Below, piece by piece: positions 16,001 through 26,279 of a DNA stretch of 64,000 nt. Source of the DNA: Apostichopus japonicus (Eukaryota > Echinodermata > Holothuroidea > Aspidochirotida > Stichopodidae). Every line of letters begins with the position of its first letter. Positions within the stretch are counted from its first letter, which is position 1. Under the pieces are notes generated by a model, which did no database searches, was not told the DNA's origin, and saw only the letters and a list, made by a program, of their open reading frames with translations. The stretch spans positions 12,113,213-12,177,212 of the forward strand of contig NC_092574.1 of assembly GCF_037975245.1 (NCBI RefSeq), read 5' to 3'. Position numbers and translations under genes: made by a program.

Positions 16001-19000
16001 GACATTGCATGAAATGATCAGACTGACCACTTAGACAGTGTACCACAATAAGGCAATGTATATCGGCCACCCTCAGGAAAATTATTTTTGGGCATATTTC
16101 CAGGTATCATCACTGATTTTATTACTAGGACAGTTTTAAGAATATAAGTTAAAGTACAGATGATATGAAAATCAGGACGATTGAAGGAGATTTGACCTAT
16201 CTTAGAAAAATGAAGTAGAAATGGTGAGATTTTGCCTGGATAGCCATTTCAAAGGAGCGGGACCACTGCTCTAAACTTTCATCCCTTGCAGCTTAAAATC
16301 TTGACGTTAAAGGTATGGGATTAACAAGTGCCATGATAGGCCAAGTCATCAGCTATGAGGAAATGGGTAGGAATGCCATAAAGGGCATATCTTCTATGCT
16401 CTAGGGGCCCTCTAAGGAAGACAAGTTTAGTGTGTTAGTCAATGGAGAAGAATAAAATTTTGTGGTACGCTTATAAGAAATGTGATTTCTCTCAGTTTAG
16501 CCCCAAAAAAGCAAATTATAGGCTAACATGGTCAGGCTACTGTAGCCGTTGATATTTCAGGTGAAATGTTTCATGATTTCATGCTTGAGTGATTTTGAGT
16601 GGGGAAATTCTTATTTAGCTAAAAAAATGGATTTTCAGGGTTGAGATCATATATATAACTCACTTTTGGCTGAGCTTTTGTCTCACATAGCAAGTTGCAT
16701 TTTGTAATGTTTGACATTATTTTAAAGAATGGTGAAGATGATGCTACTCCAAGTCTCCAACATATTTCAGTAGGCTTAAGTTCAAGATTGCATTACCACA
16801 GTTGAAGGACTATGGAAAGGAAGTTTCATGAAATTTACTTACCAATGGTAATTCAAAAGTAACACAGTTGAACAACTATAGATAATGTTTGGGCAGTACA
16901 AATTAGCAAATTATACTTGGAATTTCATTGTTCCAGAGTTGATACAGTTCAGATTCAGCCCTGCCGTGTCAGTGTTGTTGTTGAAGAGCATGATTTCTCC
17001 CATAATTTACACCTGAAGGTAAGTAATGTTATAACAATGAACTAGAACGAAAGTAAGCCCGGGATAACACAGATCTCTGCTGTTACTAGCAATTGGGATG
17101 CTATAGTCCCAGGTATAGCCCGCATAGTGCTCCTACCATGTGTCATTGTCAGTCTGGGTATCATTTTTACTTCTCTGTATTAAAATACATTGTGTTGGGC
17201 TATACTTATGTGTAACTTACAGTAGTTGTCAAAAATGTATGGCAGAATCATCAATATAGGTCTATATAATTGGCTGGTTTACAGTATTCATAGAACAAAT
17301 TCTGACTTGTGAGTCCTTAATTGAGACACAAGTATATAAAATATCTGCAAGGTACAGTACAACTAAACACCTCAATTTGCATGGTTCAGATGCATAAATA
17401 TAATATATACTGGCTTCTCCCAAAATGTGCCCTGACATGGGCATGGCCTGGCTTAATCCAGCTCTTAGTGTTAGTTGGTGATGTACTTTGCTTCTTCTCG
17501 GTAAACACCAACCCCCTTTTACTTATTTGCAGACCATGGGAAAGGTGTAGAATTGAACAAATATGCATTAAATGTAAATGTAACAGGAAAATGTGGTATA
17601 GCAGTCCTTGACTAGTCAATTGTGAGGCTAGTTTTAACCTTATTTAACACAAGGCAGTGTTTAGAGGGCGCCCTCTATAATGAAATCTCAATCAATAAAC
17701 ACCTAAAAACACCTACTTTACAATCTCAATTGCTTTCTGCCAGTTGTAAACTTTTATCCTGCAGTTCAGTTATCTCCTTGAAGAATTTATACTCTTTACA
17801 TCCCAAATAAGATCAAATTTATATTTAGTGTTTCTTTTGCTCTATGCCAGGTCTGGGACCCTCCTCTCCCAGCCCGATTATCATCTCCTTAGAAAGGACT
17901 CGCAAAACCTGGAGACAGGTTTGTGCATAATAAAGGACTTTTGAAGTACAAAATAATCAACAGAAGGAATTTTTCCAGAGAATGTAAGAAACAGATGGAT
18001 TGAAAGCACAGCAACGAGGCTAGAGCAGAAATCCATTTCAAGCTCAAATTTGACCCAACTGAGCTCTTAAAAAGTTGATATACGGGATCAAACAGAAAAA
18101 AATTACAGATATTTTAATGCTTTGTAGTTTAGTTTACCTCAGGAGAAGAAGAAAAATTTCACGAGGCTTAAGGTAGCATACTACAATTAGGTAATGTACA
18201 TCCGCCAAAAAAATGCCTAAAATGAGCCACCGAACTTGTTGTTTTTGGCTAATTTCCAGCTATCATTTTCGATTTTGTAAGTTAGGATGTTTATGAGTAC
18301 TTACAAGTTAAAGTACAGATGATATGAAAATCAGGACGATTGAAGGAGATTTGACCTAGTTTAGAAAAATGAAGGAGAAATGTACTCTCTACCCACTACT
18401 TTTTCAAGTTATTAGTATTTTGACTTACTGTGTTGTGTGTTAGGGTGGCAGCTGTGCGAATAAGTTTCTTGAAATGTTTAAAAAGGTGTATAAATTGTGA
18501 TAAGGATTCACCAGCTGTTCAGGCTGAATTTTACTAAGTGTTTAATACTGTGTCTCCAACTCAAACTTCATTGGCTTAAATGAAGATCACCCCTTGTACA
18601 CAGTCATCTCTCTGAGCAAGTTATTGCTATAGTGGAAGTATGCAATTAAAACTTCATACAACGTACCTTTTTTCACACACACATTTTAATAGCTCAGTTA
18701 CATTCAGGAGTATATATTGGTTCTCTTGTTCATTTGTAATCTGCTATAGGTCAACTTCTTTTGCTGGTTTACTTTTGAGATCAAACATATTCTATTGTTT
18801 GATTTTTAGTACTTATGCTTTATCTTCTCCTAATCTTACCATCCTTTAGTGTAATTGCCAGCTAAAATTGCCCATATTCGCTGGTTATTACATTTCTCTC
18901 ATTCTGGACCATATGGATTTATCTCATCCTCTCTTGGGATACTAAGCTTGCACTCAACTTTTACAGCTAGAACTCCAGGTTTCAACACTTCCAGGAAACA

Positions 19001-22000
19001 TACCTTCATTGCGGCTCTGATGACCTTGGATGACTTTGACCTAGTTTCTAATATTTTAATAAAACTGATAGATTAGTGGATGGGATGGGCTTTTTACAGT
19101 ACTTACTTGGTTTGGTAGAGTCCATTGTAATTGCTTGATCACATAGTCATACAGGGCTCCTCCTTTCTTCCAATTGATTATCAATGCAAACAGGTCTACA
19201 TAGCTTTGCTTCTCCTTTGCTATGATAACTTTCATCTTGGTCTTTTGACAATTTTGGCATTTTCCACTTCCATGGTTCACCAACAGTTCCAAAGATGGCC
19301 CACCACTTGACTATTCAGTTGCATCCATGCTATTAAAAAAAGATTTGCAAAGCCAGAAAGTCAATTGATTTGGTGATTTCTTGCCAATATGATAAGCAAC
19401 TGTGGATACTATATTCATCTACATTTAGTATTGCTGATCAGAATGTGTAATTTAGTAAAATGGGCTTGCAGCAATGATTGATGTACATGCAAATACAAAG
19501 AAAGCTGGAGTTCAAACAAATTCCCACTTCTTCAGTGATGAGAGTGAGACTTAAAAAGGTTCTCACCTATAACTAACCTCTAATTGACTTCAAGTGACCC
19601 TTGACTCTATGGAAAACAATGGGATCATCTATTCAGCATACTATAGGTTCCCCTAAGTTACATTCATACCTTCAGATATTGTACTATAGAGGTTTTCCAA
19701 CCATGATCTGTTGACCTAAACTGACATCATGACTAGCATTAAACACGACTGCGATTATCTTCTTACTAATTGCTACCAAACAGTTTGAAGCTAACTTTTC
19801 ACTCATGGAATGTCATGTTTACAGACTTTGACCTAAGTTGACCTAATTTAACTTTGACCTTGATGTAAAATAAAAGAGACCATCAAACATGATATATCTT
19901 TGAAAACTAACTTCAAAACAATTTAGTTACAACTATTAAATAATACAAGTGATATGACTAAACTTCCAAATTAAATTAACATTACTGTAATTGTGAACAA
20001 ACTACAATGTACTCACAGTCTTACATGTAATACCTGTGCAACACGATTCAGTCTCCCAATTAACTGAAAACAACAAGAATAATCCCTGCACTGCACTACA
20101 CATGTACACACACATCAAACATAAATTTACTAACTGCAGATTATCCCAGGGCTACTTTAATCTATCCTTTTAACAATTTGCTTAAAATACAGACTACTCA
20201 CTACCAATAAACATGGCTGAGTGTTACATAACTATGGAAAATGTGGCCCAAAACGAAATCAATTTTACAATTCATGCTGTTTTGGCATCTTTAATGACGT
20301 GAACCCATGAACCCATTCCCATTAGTTATTTTCCAAATCACACATAAATTTTGCCATTTATATGAAGGGATATTGAATTGATACAAACTCACCTTTCATA
20401 ATTCTTCATTCCTCGACTGTACTCCTCATCAGCCTTGCACTACCCTCAATTAAACGATGGCTAAGCCCTGTACGTACTGCAGCATAAGCAATATACCTCC
20501 TGCTTTATGGCTGTGGCGAACGTTGACACAAGGGTAGCCATTGCCTATGAGACTGCATGTACACAGGTTCTACGGTATGACAACAACCCCTATTGCGGGA
20601 TGTCGGAGTAACTGCATTCCGCGATTATGGCAATGTTTTAAAACTGCTGGTAATTTGGTGGTATTTGTGTTGGATGCTGTACCATATCTTCAAACTACTG
20701 TACACCAGGTAAAGTTACATAGGAATTAACAAATAACTTGATGCACGGCAAAGTCCAGGATGGTTAGATATTAAACGGCTGTTCCTGCTGCTTGAAGTAG
20801 TGGAACTGAGCTGCCTCCAACAAGCATATATGCTACTGGGTGCATGTCAGTTAGATGACAACAATTGAAAGTGGAAGCTTGATGTGACATCAGTTCTAAT
20901 TTGCATATATATGGGGGTCTAAAGTTCAACACAAATACACTACACTTCCTACTGCCATCAATCTTGCTTATAAATGCAACACTGATATAATCATGACCCT
21001 CTGACTCATCCCTGATCCAGGGATTCACAACACAGTCACACTGATAACTGACATCTTAGGTAAAGCATGGAGCTATAAAGCTCCATGGGTAAAGTGAGGC
21101 ATATGGGATTCAAATGATCCACATTTAACTCTCCATGTTTAGGGTACAATCATTCCATTGATAGGTGCATAACTTGGGCCTACAGGCAAATGAAACGTAC
21201 ACCCGTCTGTAATTAATTGTTTGTTCTGCTTATATAGCTGTGAAGCATATTCTAGTTTGTTATTGTTATTATGATATCACCCATGGCTCGCGCATTGTTG
21301 GATTGCGCTGTGGTGCGGCGGGATTAAAATCACTCGCTATTAGAAGTGTATGTTCTGTACATTTTGAGTTGATCAGTACTTTGAGTAAATTAGATGTTAT
21401 CAGTGAAAGCTAAGGCCCGGCTTTCCGTTCCCGAACTACCTACAATAAGCCTTACATAGTCACTAAATCAATTCAGAATTCTTGGCATAGTATGGGAAAA
21501 TTTGAGTTTATCAGTACCATGAGTAAATTAGCGCGTACAAAATGATAGTAGAGCACATAGGAGACAAATGGTTCGAACGTAGACAAATATATATCTTTTC
21601 AAAATCCCTTCATATATCTAATTTTGCATCCCTCAAGAAATGTAAAGATGCATCAAAACATGGAAGTAATTCGTTATTTGATGAAGACAACCAAAGAAAA
21701 CATTACCCTTTCAATTATGCGATTATTGCACTGTACCATGCTATTCAAGTAAAGGTATGTGATTGAATCAACACATCTGTTCATTGCAATGTGTTTGTCA
21801 TATATGGTAATACAGTTCCATTAATGCTGGCCTATTTCACACTTTTTTGGCAGAATTCGGATTTGCAAAAGTTTGATGAATATTCAGCAAGGTCAACCTT
21901 TCTTGATTTATCCCGCACTTTTCACTGAAAATGATTCTAATTAGGTGATTGACCCACGGAACCAGCACGCTACATTGTCACACAACAGATCAAAAGAGAA

Positions 22001-23206
22001 ACCATATCCTTCGAACGTAATCCTATCCCTAACCCTATGCTCAAGAAATGGACGATCACAACACACTGGGCCTATACCTATTTGACAACGTTAGACCCAG
22101 CTGGTTCTGCGAAAAAATATGCACTAAGAGACTATTGTTGCTAATATGATACAACATCCTTTTTGTCATTATTTTTTTGCGCGTGCAACATAATATAAAC
22201 ATGACCCACACGTACATTGACTCATTCCTGTTAAAATGGCTCACCCCACGGTCACACTGATGTCTGACATTTTTATTTCCAAAGACCGATGGCATATGAA
22301 AACTTTGTCCTGAGTTCAGGGGAAAATCATTCGATCGACAAATGCATTACAGAAGTCACATTAAGTCCACATGGTTTGTCTGACCATTATTCAGTAAGAA
22401 CTGAGAACATCGGCGATTGTGTCACAGAGCGATTAAAGAAATCAAACGTAACATCTGTGGTTTTGATTTTTAGTTTGTTTTAGTAAATAATCTTCGAGTA
22501 ATCGTTTAAATTTAAACTTACGGGCCCATTGTCACTATCGCCAAATTCAATTACCAGCGATCCATCAACAACGAACATTTCGTCGTCGCTACAACACTAA
22601 GACCAGAGTTGTTGTATACAGCTGTATGATATAAATAATGTATGATGTACGGTACCTTTCCTCCAATCCTGTACACGAAAAGTAAAAGTGCATACTGCGC
22701 ATGTGCACAAAGATTCAAGCGCATACTGCGCATGTGCACAAAGATACATGTTTTGACTGTTGAAAATAGGTCAGCCGAAAATGGTATATGGGGGTTTTCT
22801 GTTTCAGGGCAGGTAAAATCAATCGATCCGACTATTGGAGATGTTTAGCATGTTATTATGTACTGCATGTCAAGAGATAATGAAAATATATATATAAAAA
22901 TCAAGAAATATCACCAAAAAACCGCGTTTCCCCCGACCGTTCATTTTTTTTCATAGCTGATATTTTTCTTGTTTTATAACAAAGCAAAAAAGTACCTGTT
23001 AGGGACTTTGAAAATCTTTCAAATTTCATGAATATGCAGTACATCGACTCCTCTTCACAACCTGATACTTTTTTTGAGTGTCGGATCACGTTATATTGGT
23101 AAAACTGACGTTCAAAACGTTAGGGGGAAACGTTTTTTTCCCCTTAACGGCACTTTCTCCCTACCGTACATTTTTTTGCCAAATATTTCTCCTTATTCCG
23201 CAATTA

Positions 23207-23293
<87 letters not shown>

Positions 23294-26269
23294 ATATAAA
23301 ATGTAAATATAAATGAGCAGTCTTCAACAATTTTGAGATCCCTCTAAGCTCCCCATTTTACTGGAGCTGTCAAGAAAACTTTCAAAAATTTTACCCAGTG
23401 ACCTCAAATAACATTTAACCCCCCCCCCCCCCCAGAAAGAAAGGAAGACTTCTTTTACTGAATATGGTTGATATACACATCAAATATGAGATCTGTCTGA
23501 GCTTCCCAGTCTGAGTTATTTGAGTTATTATTTCAAACCTGCTGTTTGAGCCCTGCATTCAAATGGAGATGTAGAAAAACTTACTGGTTGCACATCAATG
23601 AAGCAGTTTACTGAATCATTTGCTGAGTTGTGACCCTTTCTACCCTTTCCACTCCTTCCACTTCTGAATATGATAGCTAACAGGGAAAAGGACAGATTCT
23701 TTGTTTCTTCTGTGAAGATAAAAACAGTTAAAATGTTAATTATTCAACCCTTAAAACTGGCTTGTTAAATTTCTGCAGAATACAAAATATAATATTTAGG
23801 CACCCTTTAAAATTTCTGTTTATGAGAATCACTTCCATTGTTAAACTTTCATTGTAGTAATGAGAGAAGCAGTATACATTCTAACCTTTGGTAACGTTAA
23901 ACAACCAAGTTTCCAAATATTCATTACGTAAAATTTTTTGTATAGTCTCTAGAAGAGGCACTTTGCAGATTTTGACCTCTGGCTGGTGACCTATTTCTAT
24001 TAACAGGAGTAAATTAAGGATAACAACCTCACAAGATATGATCATATATCAATACACAATGGTGCATGTGCATGGACAGATTCACAGAGACACAGTCTGA
24101 TAAAGGGTTGTCACTGACATGCATGTGCCATTTACATTGCCTGATTGATGTAAAGATGGAAATATTGCCTTGCCGATGTGAGAGTACCACAGACTTGGAG
24201 TCCCCCTAAAACTTAACCCAATGTTAGACTTCATTATTAACCATTTAAAAGGTTTTTCCAATTGTCCAACAATAAAAAGGCTCTATTCCTTGATTTTTGA
24301 ACAGCAATCACCAATGAGAGGCAGCATACTATTAATTGCAGGAACCGTATTTTAAGTACAAAGCAGTGAGCATACTTTACTGTCAATATCACCATTCATG
24401 TACCTACAGCTCATGAGAATCTAATTTGATGGACCAACAAGTCAACATATGTCTGTTTGTTTTGTATATTTAGGCTTACCCTTTGTGAGGTCATCAATTT
24501 TTGTATTCTGCATCCCTAGGACCTCCCTCCAATTTAGCTGTTGGCTGTATAAAATAACTTTTCTTGCCACCTTCTCCCATCTTTGATAGAGCTTGTTTGA
24601 TCTTGATGGATACAGCAATGCAAAGTCTTGCTCAATCTAAAATGAAAATGAAATAGTTTTTTTAAGTCACCAGTGGAACATGACTCTTTTTGGGAACAGC
24701 TGCATGCTATACATGGAAAGACTCACACATTAAAAAGCTTAGCACATAGTTACTTCGGAACCCAATTATTTGTGGATTAAATGATAACTAATGATAATTA
24801 TTTCAGACCTTTAACAGCCAAGCAACATACATAAAGTAACCCAGGGTAACGATGGTTTCATGAGAACAAACTATCAGTGAACACTGTTTGGCATTCTGCT
24901 TTACTATTCCCCCTCAATGTGTAAGAACATAGATTACCTGCAGATTTTACATACACAACTTTCATTTAAGCCTTACAAAAACAAATCAAATTTGTCTATA
25001 GCCAGCTGTCTTTAAAGATAAAAAAATATATGAAAATGCCTTACTTGGCTGGAATGAGTGTCAGGTGCAATCATATTAATCATTAAAAAAAAAGCAAAGT
25101 ATTTAATAGAATTTTACCATTCCTGGGTCCAACAATCACGGAAACTCAGCAATGGTGGTGTTAACACTCCCCAGACTTTCTTTTATTCTCTTTTGGCGGT
25201 AGAAAGCTGTTTTCCCCATGAAAACAGTAACTTGGTCTTCAGGTTCCTTGTTGTATTTAAGCCATTGATTCATCATAACAAGTTCTTCTTCATTTTCAGG
25301 TGCTACTGGTGCTGAGAAATGAATTGTAAAGTAACTTCTATGTAATTGTTTTTGCTTTGTGCGGGCTTATTGCACTTACTCTTGTATGCTGACTGCATGA
25401 ACTGGATAGGCTTGTTAATGCTGTTATATACAACTTTAGGTATTCAACTGGATGATGTTACTCAATATGTAATATGTACCTACAGTACCACTATCCTGCA
25501 AAAGATGATAGAAATCTATCCTACTAAAACTGAGAAAGGATAATTTAAGTCATGCCTCATTGTTACTATTCTTGTTATAGCTACCCCAAGAAACAGGCAG
25601 ACTTCACTCACCACAAGGCATCTGTTGTAATCAATCCATTATAATTGTTATAGAGATATAGTCTTTACAAGCTTTTGTAGCCACATATTGTATTAAATGT
25701 TAGCACACATTTACCTTGACTGCAAACAACTTTGACCCTGCTTTTATTGGCAATGCCATGTACATGCTTGAGGTGGAAAAAAAGTTTCTTGTTGCCTCCT
25801 TCTATAGTCCTAAGGCATTTGAAACAGGTGCATGACATCTTTAGAGCTTACCTCTTCTCGCCAACCCTTTAAAAATGTCAGTCTCAGTCCGACTTTAGGA
25901 ATCAATTCTTTTATACTTAATTCATCCAACAAGGCGAATGCAGTCACATCAATTCCATTTTCTGTTGAGAAAAAAAAAGAAGAAAACAATGAACCACAAC
26001 TTAGCATTGGCAGCAGAGTTTGAAAGCTTCGGGAGTCATAATCATTTGACTGTAATAGGACTGGATTTTGATGGATGCTGCCCTATTGGAAGCTTTTGCT
26101 TTCAAATTTTAACTTTGAAGTCAGTTTTGAAGGAAGTTCCATATACTATTAGCACATGTTAATTTGTTTGTGGTATTGGGCAATTTATTTTTCTGGTCTA
26201 ACCTGCAAAGCATCCTCAGTGATAACACTTTTAACAGTTTGCAGCTTTAATTTATTTGCAGGAACATCC
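882..26269 (-). CDS. SAM-domain gene of unknown function, multi-exon, with an in-frame stop
   Basis: Nine exons can be joined in phase with GT-AG borders: 25852-25961, 25480-25495, 25118-25311, 24480-24636, 23585-23709, 19107-19310, 6032-6080, 3785-3865 and 882-1042. A tenth, 26203-26269, is tentative. The product is at least about 360 residues. It starts with the C-terminal half of a SAM-like module, followed by a region of the type LLDPGM-IEQDFALLYPS that I associate with uncharacterised SAM proteins of fish and marine invertebrates, and ends in a basic tail finishing KSKVAK. The 5' end, including the first half of the SAM domain and the start codon, was not found. An in-frame TGA lies at 25136-25138, where arginine would fit, so the copy may be a pseudogene or a null allele. 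No function is inferred beyond possible protein-protein contact through SAM. The chain rests on splice signals and reading frame only. Confidence 0.7.
1798..1869. repeat. Near-perfect 27-bp hairpin in the last intron
   Basis: Arms 1798-1824 and 1843-1869 are complementary with a single mismatch, around an 18-nt loop. The total of 72 nt is the size of a pre-miRNA, but the lack of bulges also fits a tiny palindromic transposon relic. It lies in the intron between the last two exons of the minus-strand gene. Confidence 0.9.
2570..3440. repeat. Three tandem copies of a ~295-bp repeat
   Basis: The segment with CAATATCATCATACCAAG and ACATTTGACCCCATTACCTC recurs near 2644, 2941 and 3233. The copies are diverged and contain short indels. 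Related text (a GAGTTATC phrase, TTTGACC words) recurs near 35.2-35.7, 44.5-44.9 and 61.4-62.2 kb, so this looks like a dispersed family that expanded locally. ORFs across it are incidental. Confidence 0.85.
3785..3865 (-). CDS. Penultimate exon of the SAM-domain gene
   Basis: Acceptor TTTTATTCCAG and donor GTAAAG flank 81 nt that encode an acidic peptide including SSDSQKDVHDNPQAWVHEAM. The exon enters with two bases and leaves with one, matching both neighbours: TAT from the upstream exon border and GGT at the downstream one. Confidence 0.75.
4330..4900 (-). mobile_element. Non-LTR retrotransposon reverse transcriptase fragment
   Basis: The minus-strand frame at 4601-4897 reads KLKVTKVVSIYKQGHTDD followed by NYQPMTGFSSVSKGFERF. 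This is the conserved start of LINE reverse transcriptases (pattern K..KV.PIYK.GD...NYRPI....S..FE). After frameshifts the frame at about 4450-4560 reads near-matches to the catalytic motif-A region (KVFDTIDHYIIFTKLY-like). No intact domain remains, so it is a decayed jockey/CR1-type copy in the long intron after exon 6032-6080. Confidence 0.75.
4926..5951. mobile_element. 1.03-kb TIR element (MITE-like) with GGGGTAAAAAAA ends
   Basis: The left end TTATAGTCAGTTGGGGTAAA and the right end, read in reverse as TTATAGTCAAGTGGGGTAAG, form a TIR of about 30 bp. Further TTTTTTTACCCC words, in both orientations, recur inside near 5266, 5301, 5697, 5717 and 5752. No coding potential was seen. The ends may include a TA target duplication (Tc1/mariner-like), but the class is not settled. 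Confidence 0.7.
6032..6080 (-). CDS. 49-nt exon of the SAM-domain gene
   Basis: Between acceptor CAATATTTTAAAG and donor GTAAG the frame reads KHQSSASYPLSYDENT plus one base. It enters in phase 0, as the upstream exon (19107-19310) ends, and leaves in phase 1, as 3785-3865 requires. The weak polypyrimidine tract is the main doubt. Confidence 0.6.
6761..6788. repeat. 12-bp perfect hairpin with CCAT loop
   Basis: CAGGGAGTTGTT, loop CCAT, then AACAACTCCCTG. It is intronic to the minus-strand gene and no terminator or RNA role can be assigned. Confidence 0.85.
7985..8130. repeat. Degenerate ~15-bp minisatellite (CCGGACAATTCCCAC)
   Basis: About eight drifting copies of CCGGACAATTCCCAC lie in a row. 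They create the Gly/Trp/Cys-rich minus-strand ORFs at 7806-8232, which I treat as artefacts of the repeat. Confidence 0.85.
8640..9480. repeat. Tandem repeat of ~146 bp, about 5.5 copies
   Basis: GATGGGCATT anchors occur at about 8882, 9027, 9178, 9323 and 9467. Each unit also holds ACCAGTTGAAACCTACTGG, GACCTAGGTCAGCTCATGAG and CCAGTAGACCC. The copies are moderately diverged. No coding frame persists across units. Confidence 0.9.
9481..12148. other. Intronic AT-rich DNA without recognised features
   Basis: Short ORFs occur on both strands but none has a family signature or paired splice sites I could trust. A run of ten G lies near 10361. The stretch lies inside the 13-kb intron between exons 19107-19310 and 6032-6080 of the minus-strand gene. 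Confidence 0.6.
12149..12394. mobile_element. 246-bp MITE with CAG..GATCCAGGG ends
   Basis: The left end CAGGCGCAGATCCAGGG mirrors the right end (read in reverse, CAGTGGTGGATCCAGGG). CAGTGGNGGATCCAG ends are common among short TIR elements of aquatic animals (general knowledge, class not confirmed). No target-site duplication is obvious and there is no coding capacity. Confidence 0.6.
12882..14348. repeat. 1.5-kb inverted-repeat structure with nested direct repeats
   Basis: About 200 bp at 12882-13078 (containing ACTGACTTTTACTGCAAAGA and CCCTATATCAGAATAGAAAA) recurs inverted at about 14148-14348. Inside, a 186-bp segment is duplicated in tandem (12988 and 13173), a second segment (GAATTATAGCAGAAGCAGAC) lies at 13380 and 13680, and a third (GTGCTTGGTGTAAAATAACA) at 13529 and 14098. 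It looks like a nested or rearranged TIR element. Confidence 0.8.
13790..14046 (+). mobile_element. 5'-truncated LINE 3' end with (AAATG)n tail (probable)
   Basis: A non-repeated insert in the middle of the inverted structure ends AACAAATAAATGAAATGAAATG-like. A short pentamer tail after a C/T-rich 3'UTR is typical of LINE 3' ends. No reverse transcriptase remains, so the call rests on the tail and on the way it splits the surrounding repeat. Confidence 0.45.
15095..15704. mobile_element. 610-bp piggyBac-type MITE with TTAA target sites
   Basis: The TIRs are exact: AGCAGTATTTTGCGT at 15095-15109 and its reverse complement at 15690-15704. TTAA flanks them on both sides (15091-15094, 15705-15708), the target duplication of piggyBac transposases. 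The interior is two diverged direct copies of about 220 bp (starting near 15258 and 15479, each with CTGATTGGT and TATCTTAGTTTGCTGTTTT). There is no ORF, so it would depend on a transposase elsewhere. Confidence 0.85.
16053..16222 (+). repeat. Dispersed repeat, copy 1
   Basis: It shares AAGTTAAAGTACAGATGATA and the following 60 bp almost exactly with 18191-18383, with weaker similarity upstream. It is a short interspersed family in direct orientation, without coding content. Confidence 0.8.
16937..17018 (+). CDS. Isolated exon-like ORF (tentative)
   Basis: A good acceptor (TTTCATTGTTCCAG) and donor (AAGGTAAGT) enclose 82 nt open in one frame, reading VDTVQIQPCRVSVVVEEHDF and on. No neighbouring plus-strand exon could be joined to it, so it may be a chance ORF or part of a gene whose other exons I missed. 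Confidence 0.25.
18191..18383 (+). repeat. Dispersed repeat, copy 2
   Basis: Direct-orientation partner of 16053-16222; the last 80 bp are almost identical and the first 100 bp are diverged. Confidence 0.8.
19107..19310 (-). CDS. 68-codon exon of the SAM-domain gene
   Basis: The consensus donor (CAAGTAAGT) closes a 204-nt open frame in phase 0. The peptide has KCQNCQKTKMKV and then SYVDLFALIINWKKGGALYD. The CxxC pair could be a knuckle but no partner pair is visible. The acceptor chosen (GAATAG) lies about 20 nt after a T-run and an earlier AG, which is the weak point. The exon joins 23585-23709 upstream and 6032-6080 downstream without a frame break. Confidence 0.6.
19320..21540. other. Intronic or intergenic DNA, no gene recognised
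   Basis: TTGACCT/AGGTCA-type words recur at 19560-19870, as in the dispersed repeats elsewhere in the window. A 9-bp hairpin (CATGGAGCT, loop ATAA, AGCTCCATG) lies near 21067-21088. Nothing else could be supported. Confidence 0.5.
21542..21757 (+). CDS. Coding-like ORF, unrecognised (tentative)
   Basis: The open frame is rich in Lys, Ser and Asn and includes SKHGSNSLFDEDNQRKHYPF. It runs to a reasonable donor (AAAGGTATGT). No convincing acceptor or family match was found. With 22288-22448 it might form a small plus-strand gene inside the minus-strand gene's intron. Confidence 0.2.
22288..22448 (+). CDS. Coding-like ORF after a good acceptor (tentative)
   Basis: The acceptor TTTTTATTTCCAAAG precedes a frame reading AYENFVLSSGENHSIDKCIT and on to a possible donor at CAAACGTAAC. 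The composition looks protein-like, but no family, partner exon or start is assured. Confidence 0.2.
22688..22744. repeat. Direct repeat carrying two TGCGCATGTGCA sites
   Basis: GCATACTGCGCATGTGCACA occurs twice, 30 bp apart. The core resembles the palindromic NRF-1 site (GCGCATGCGC) but has one substitution per copy. A promoter role is possible but there is no gene start to tie it to. Confidence 0.5.
23210..23298. repeat. (TA)n microsatellite
   Basis: About 44 TA dinucleotides with one interruption near 23279. It gives rise to Tyr-Ile repeat ORFs, which are not genes. Confidence 0.98.
23585..23709 (-). CDS. 41-codon exon of the SAM-domain gene
   Basis: Acceptor TTATCTTCACAG and donor GTAAGT bound a frame that starts ETKNLSFSLLAIIFRSGRSG and ends NCFIDVQP. 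A hydrophobic helix is followed by a Gly/Arg/Lys-rich loop. Entry phase 1 (E split as G + AA) matches 24480-24636. It leaves in phase 0. Confidence 0.75.
24480..24636 (-). CDS. 52-codon exon of the SAM-domain gene
   Basis: Flanked by TTTTAG and GTAAGC. It reads IEQDFALLYPSRSNKLYQRW and on to QNTKIDDLTK. The block DFxLLYPS...KLYxRW is the most family-like part of the protein. Entry is in phase 0, directly after LLDPGM of the preceding exon. Confidence 0.8.
25118..25311 (-). CDS. 64-codon exon of the SAM-domain gene with a nonsense codon
   Basis: Acceptor CATTTCTCAG, donor ATGGTAAAA. The frame reads ENEEELVMMNQWLKYNKEPE, then VTVFMGKTAFYRQKRIKESL, then TIAEFP, stop, LLDPGM. The TGA at 25136-25138 replaces a codon where Arg would fit (CGA to TGA, a CpG-type change). 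Everything on both sides of it is in frame and protein-like. Confidence 0.75.
25480..25495 (-). CDS. 16-nt micro-exon of the SAM-domain gene (tentative)
   Basis: The strong acceptor CTATCATCTTTTGCAG is followed by GATAGTGGTACTGTAG and donor GTACAT. It encodes DSGTV plus one base. It is the only short exon I found that bridges phase 0 (end of 25852-25961) to phase 1 (start of 25118-25311). The donor is weak. Confidence 0.4.
25852..25961 (-). CDS. SAM-domain exon
   Basis: A 20-nt pyrimidine tract ending CTCAACAG precedes 110 nt encoding NGIDVTAFALLDELSIKELI and PKVGLRLTFLKGWREE. This matches the second half of a SAM domain (I-D-G/V-x-A-L-L-x-L, then a leucine, then G-x-R-L-x-x-L). It leaves in phase 0 through GTAAGC. 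The first half of the domain must be on an upstream exon that I did not find. Confidence 0.75.
26203..26269 (-). CDS. Possible upstream exon of the SAM-domain gene
   Basis: After TTTTAAG the frame reads DVPANKLKLQTVKSVITEDA and ends LQ before GTTAGA. It looks like protein, but it leaves in phase 0 whereas the SAM exon enters in phase 1, so another exon would be needed between them. Confidence 0.35.
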
Positions 26270-26279
26270 CTTAAAATTA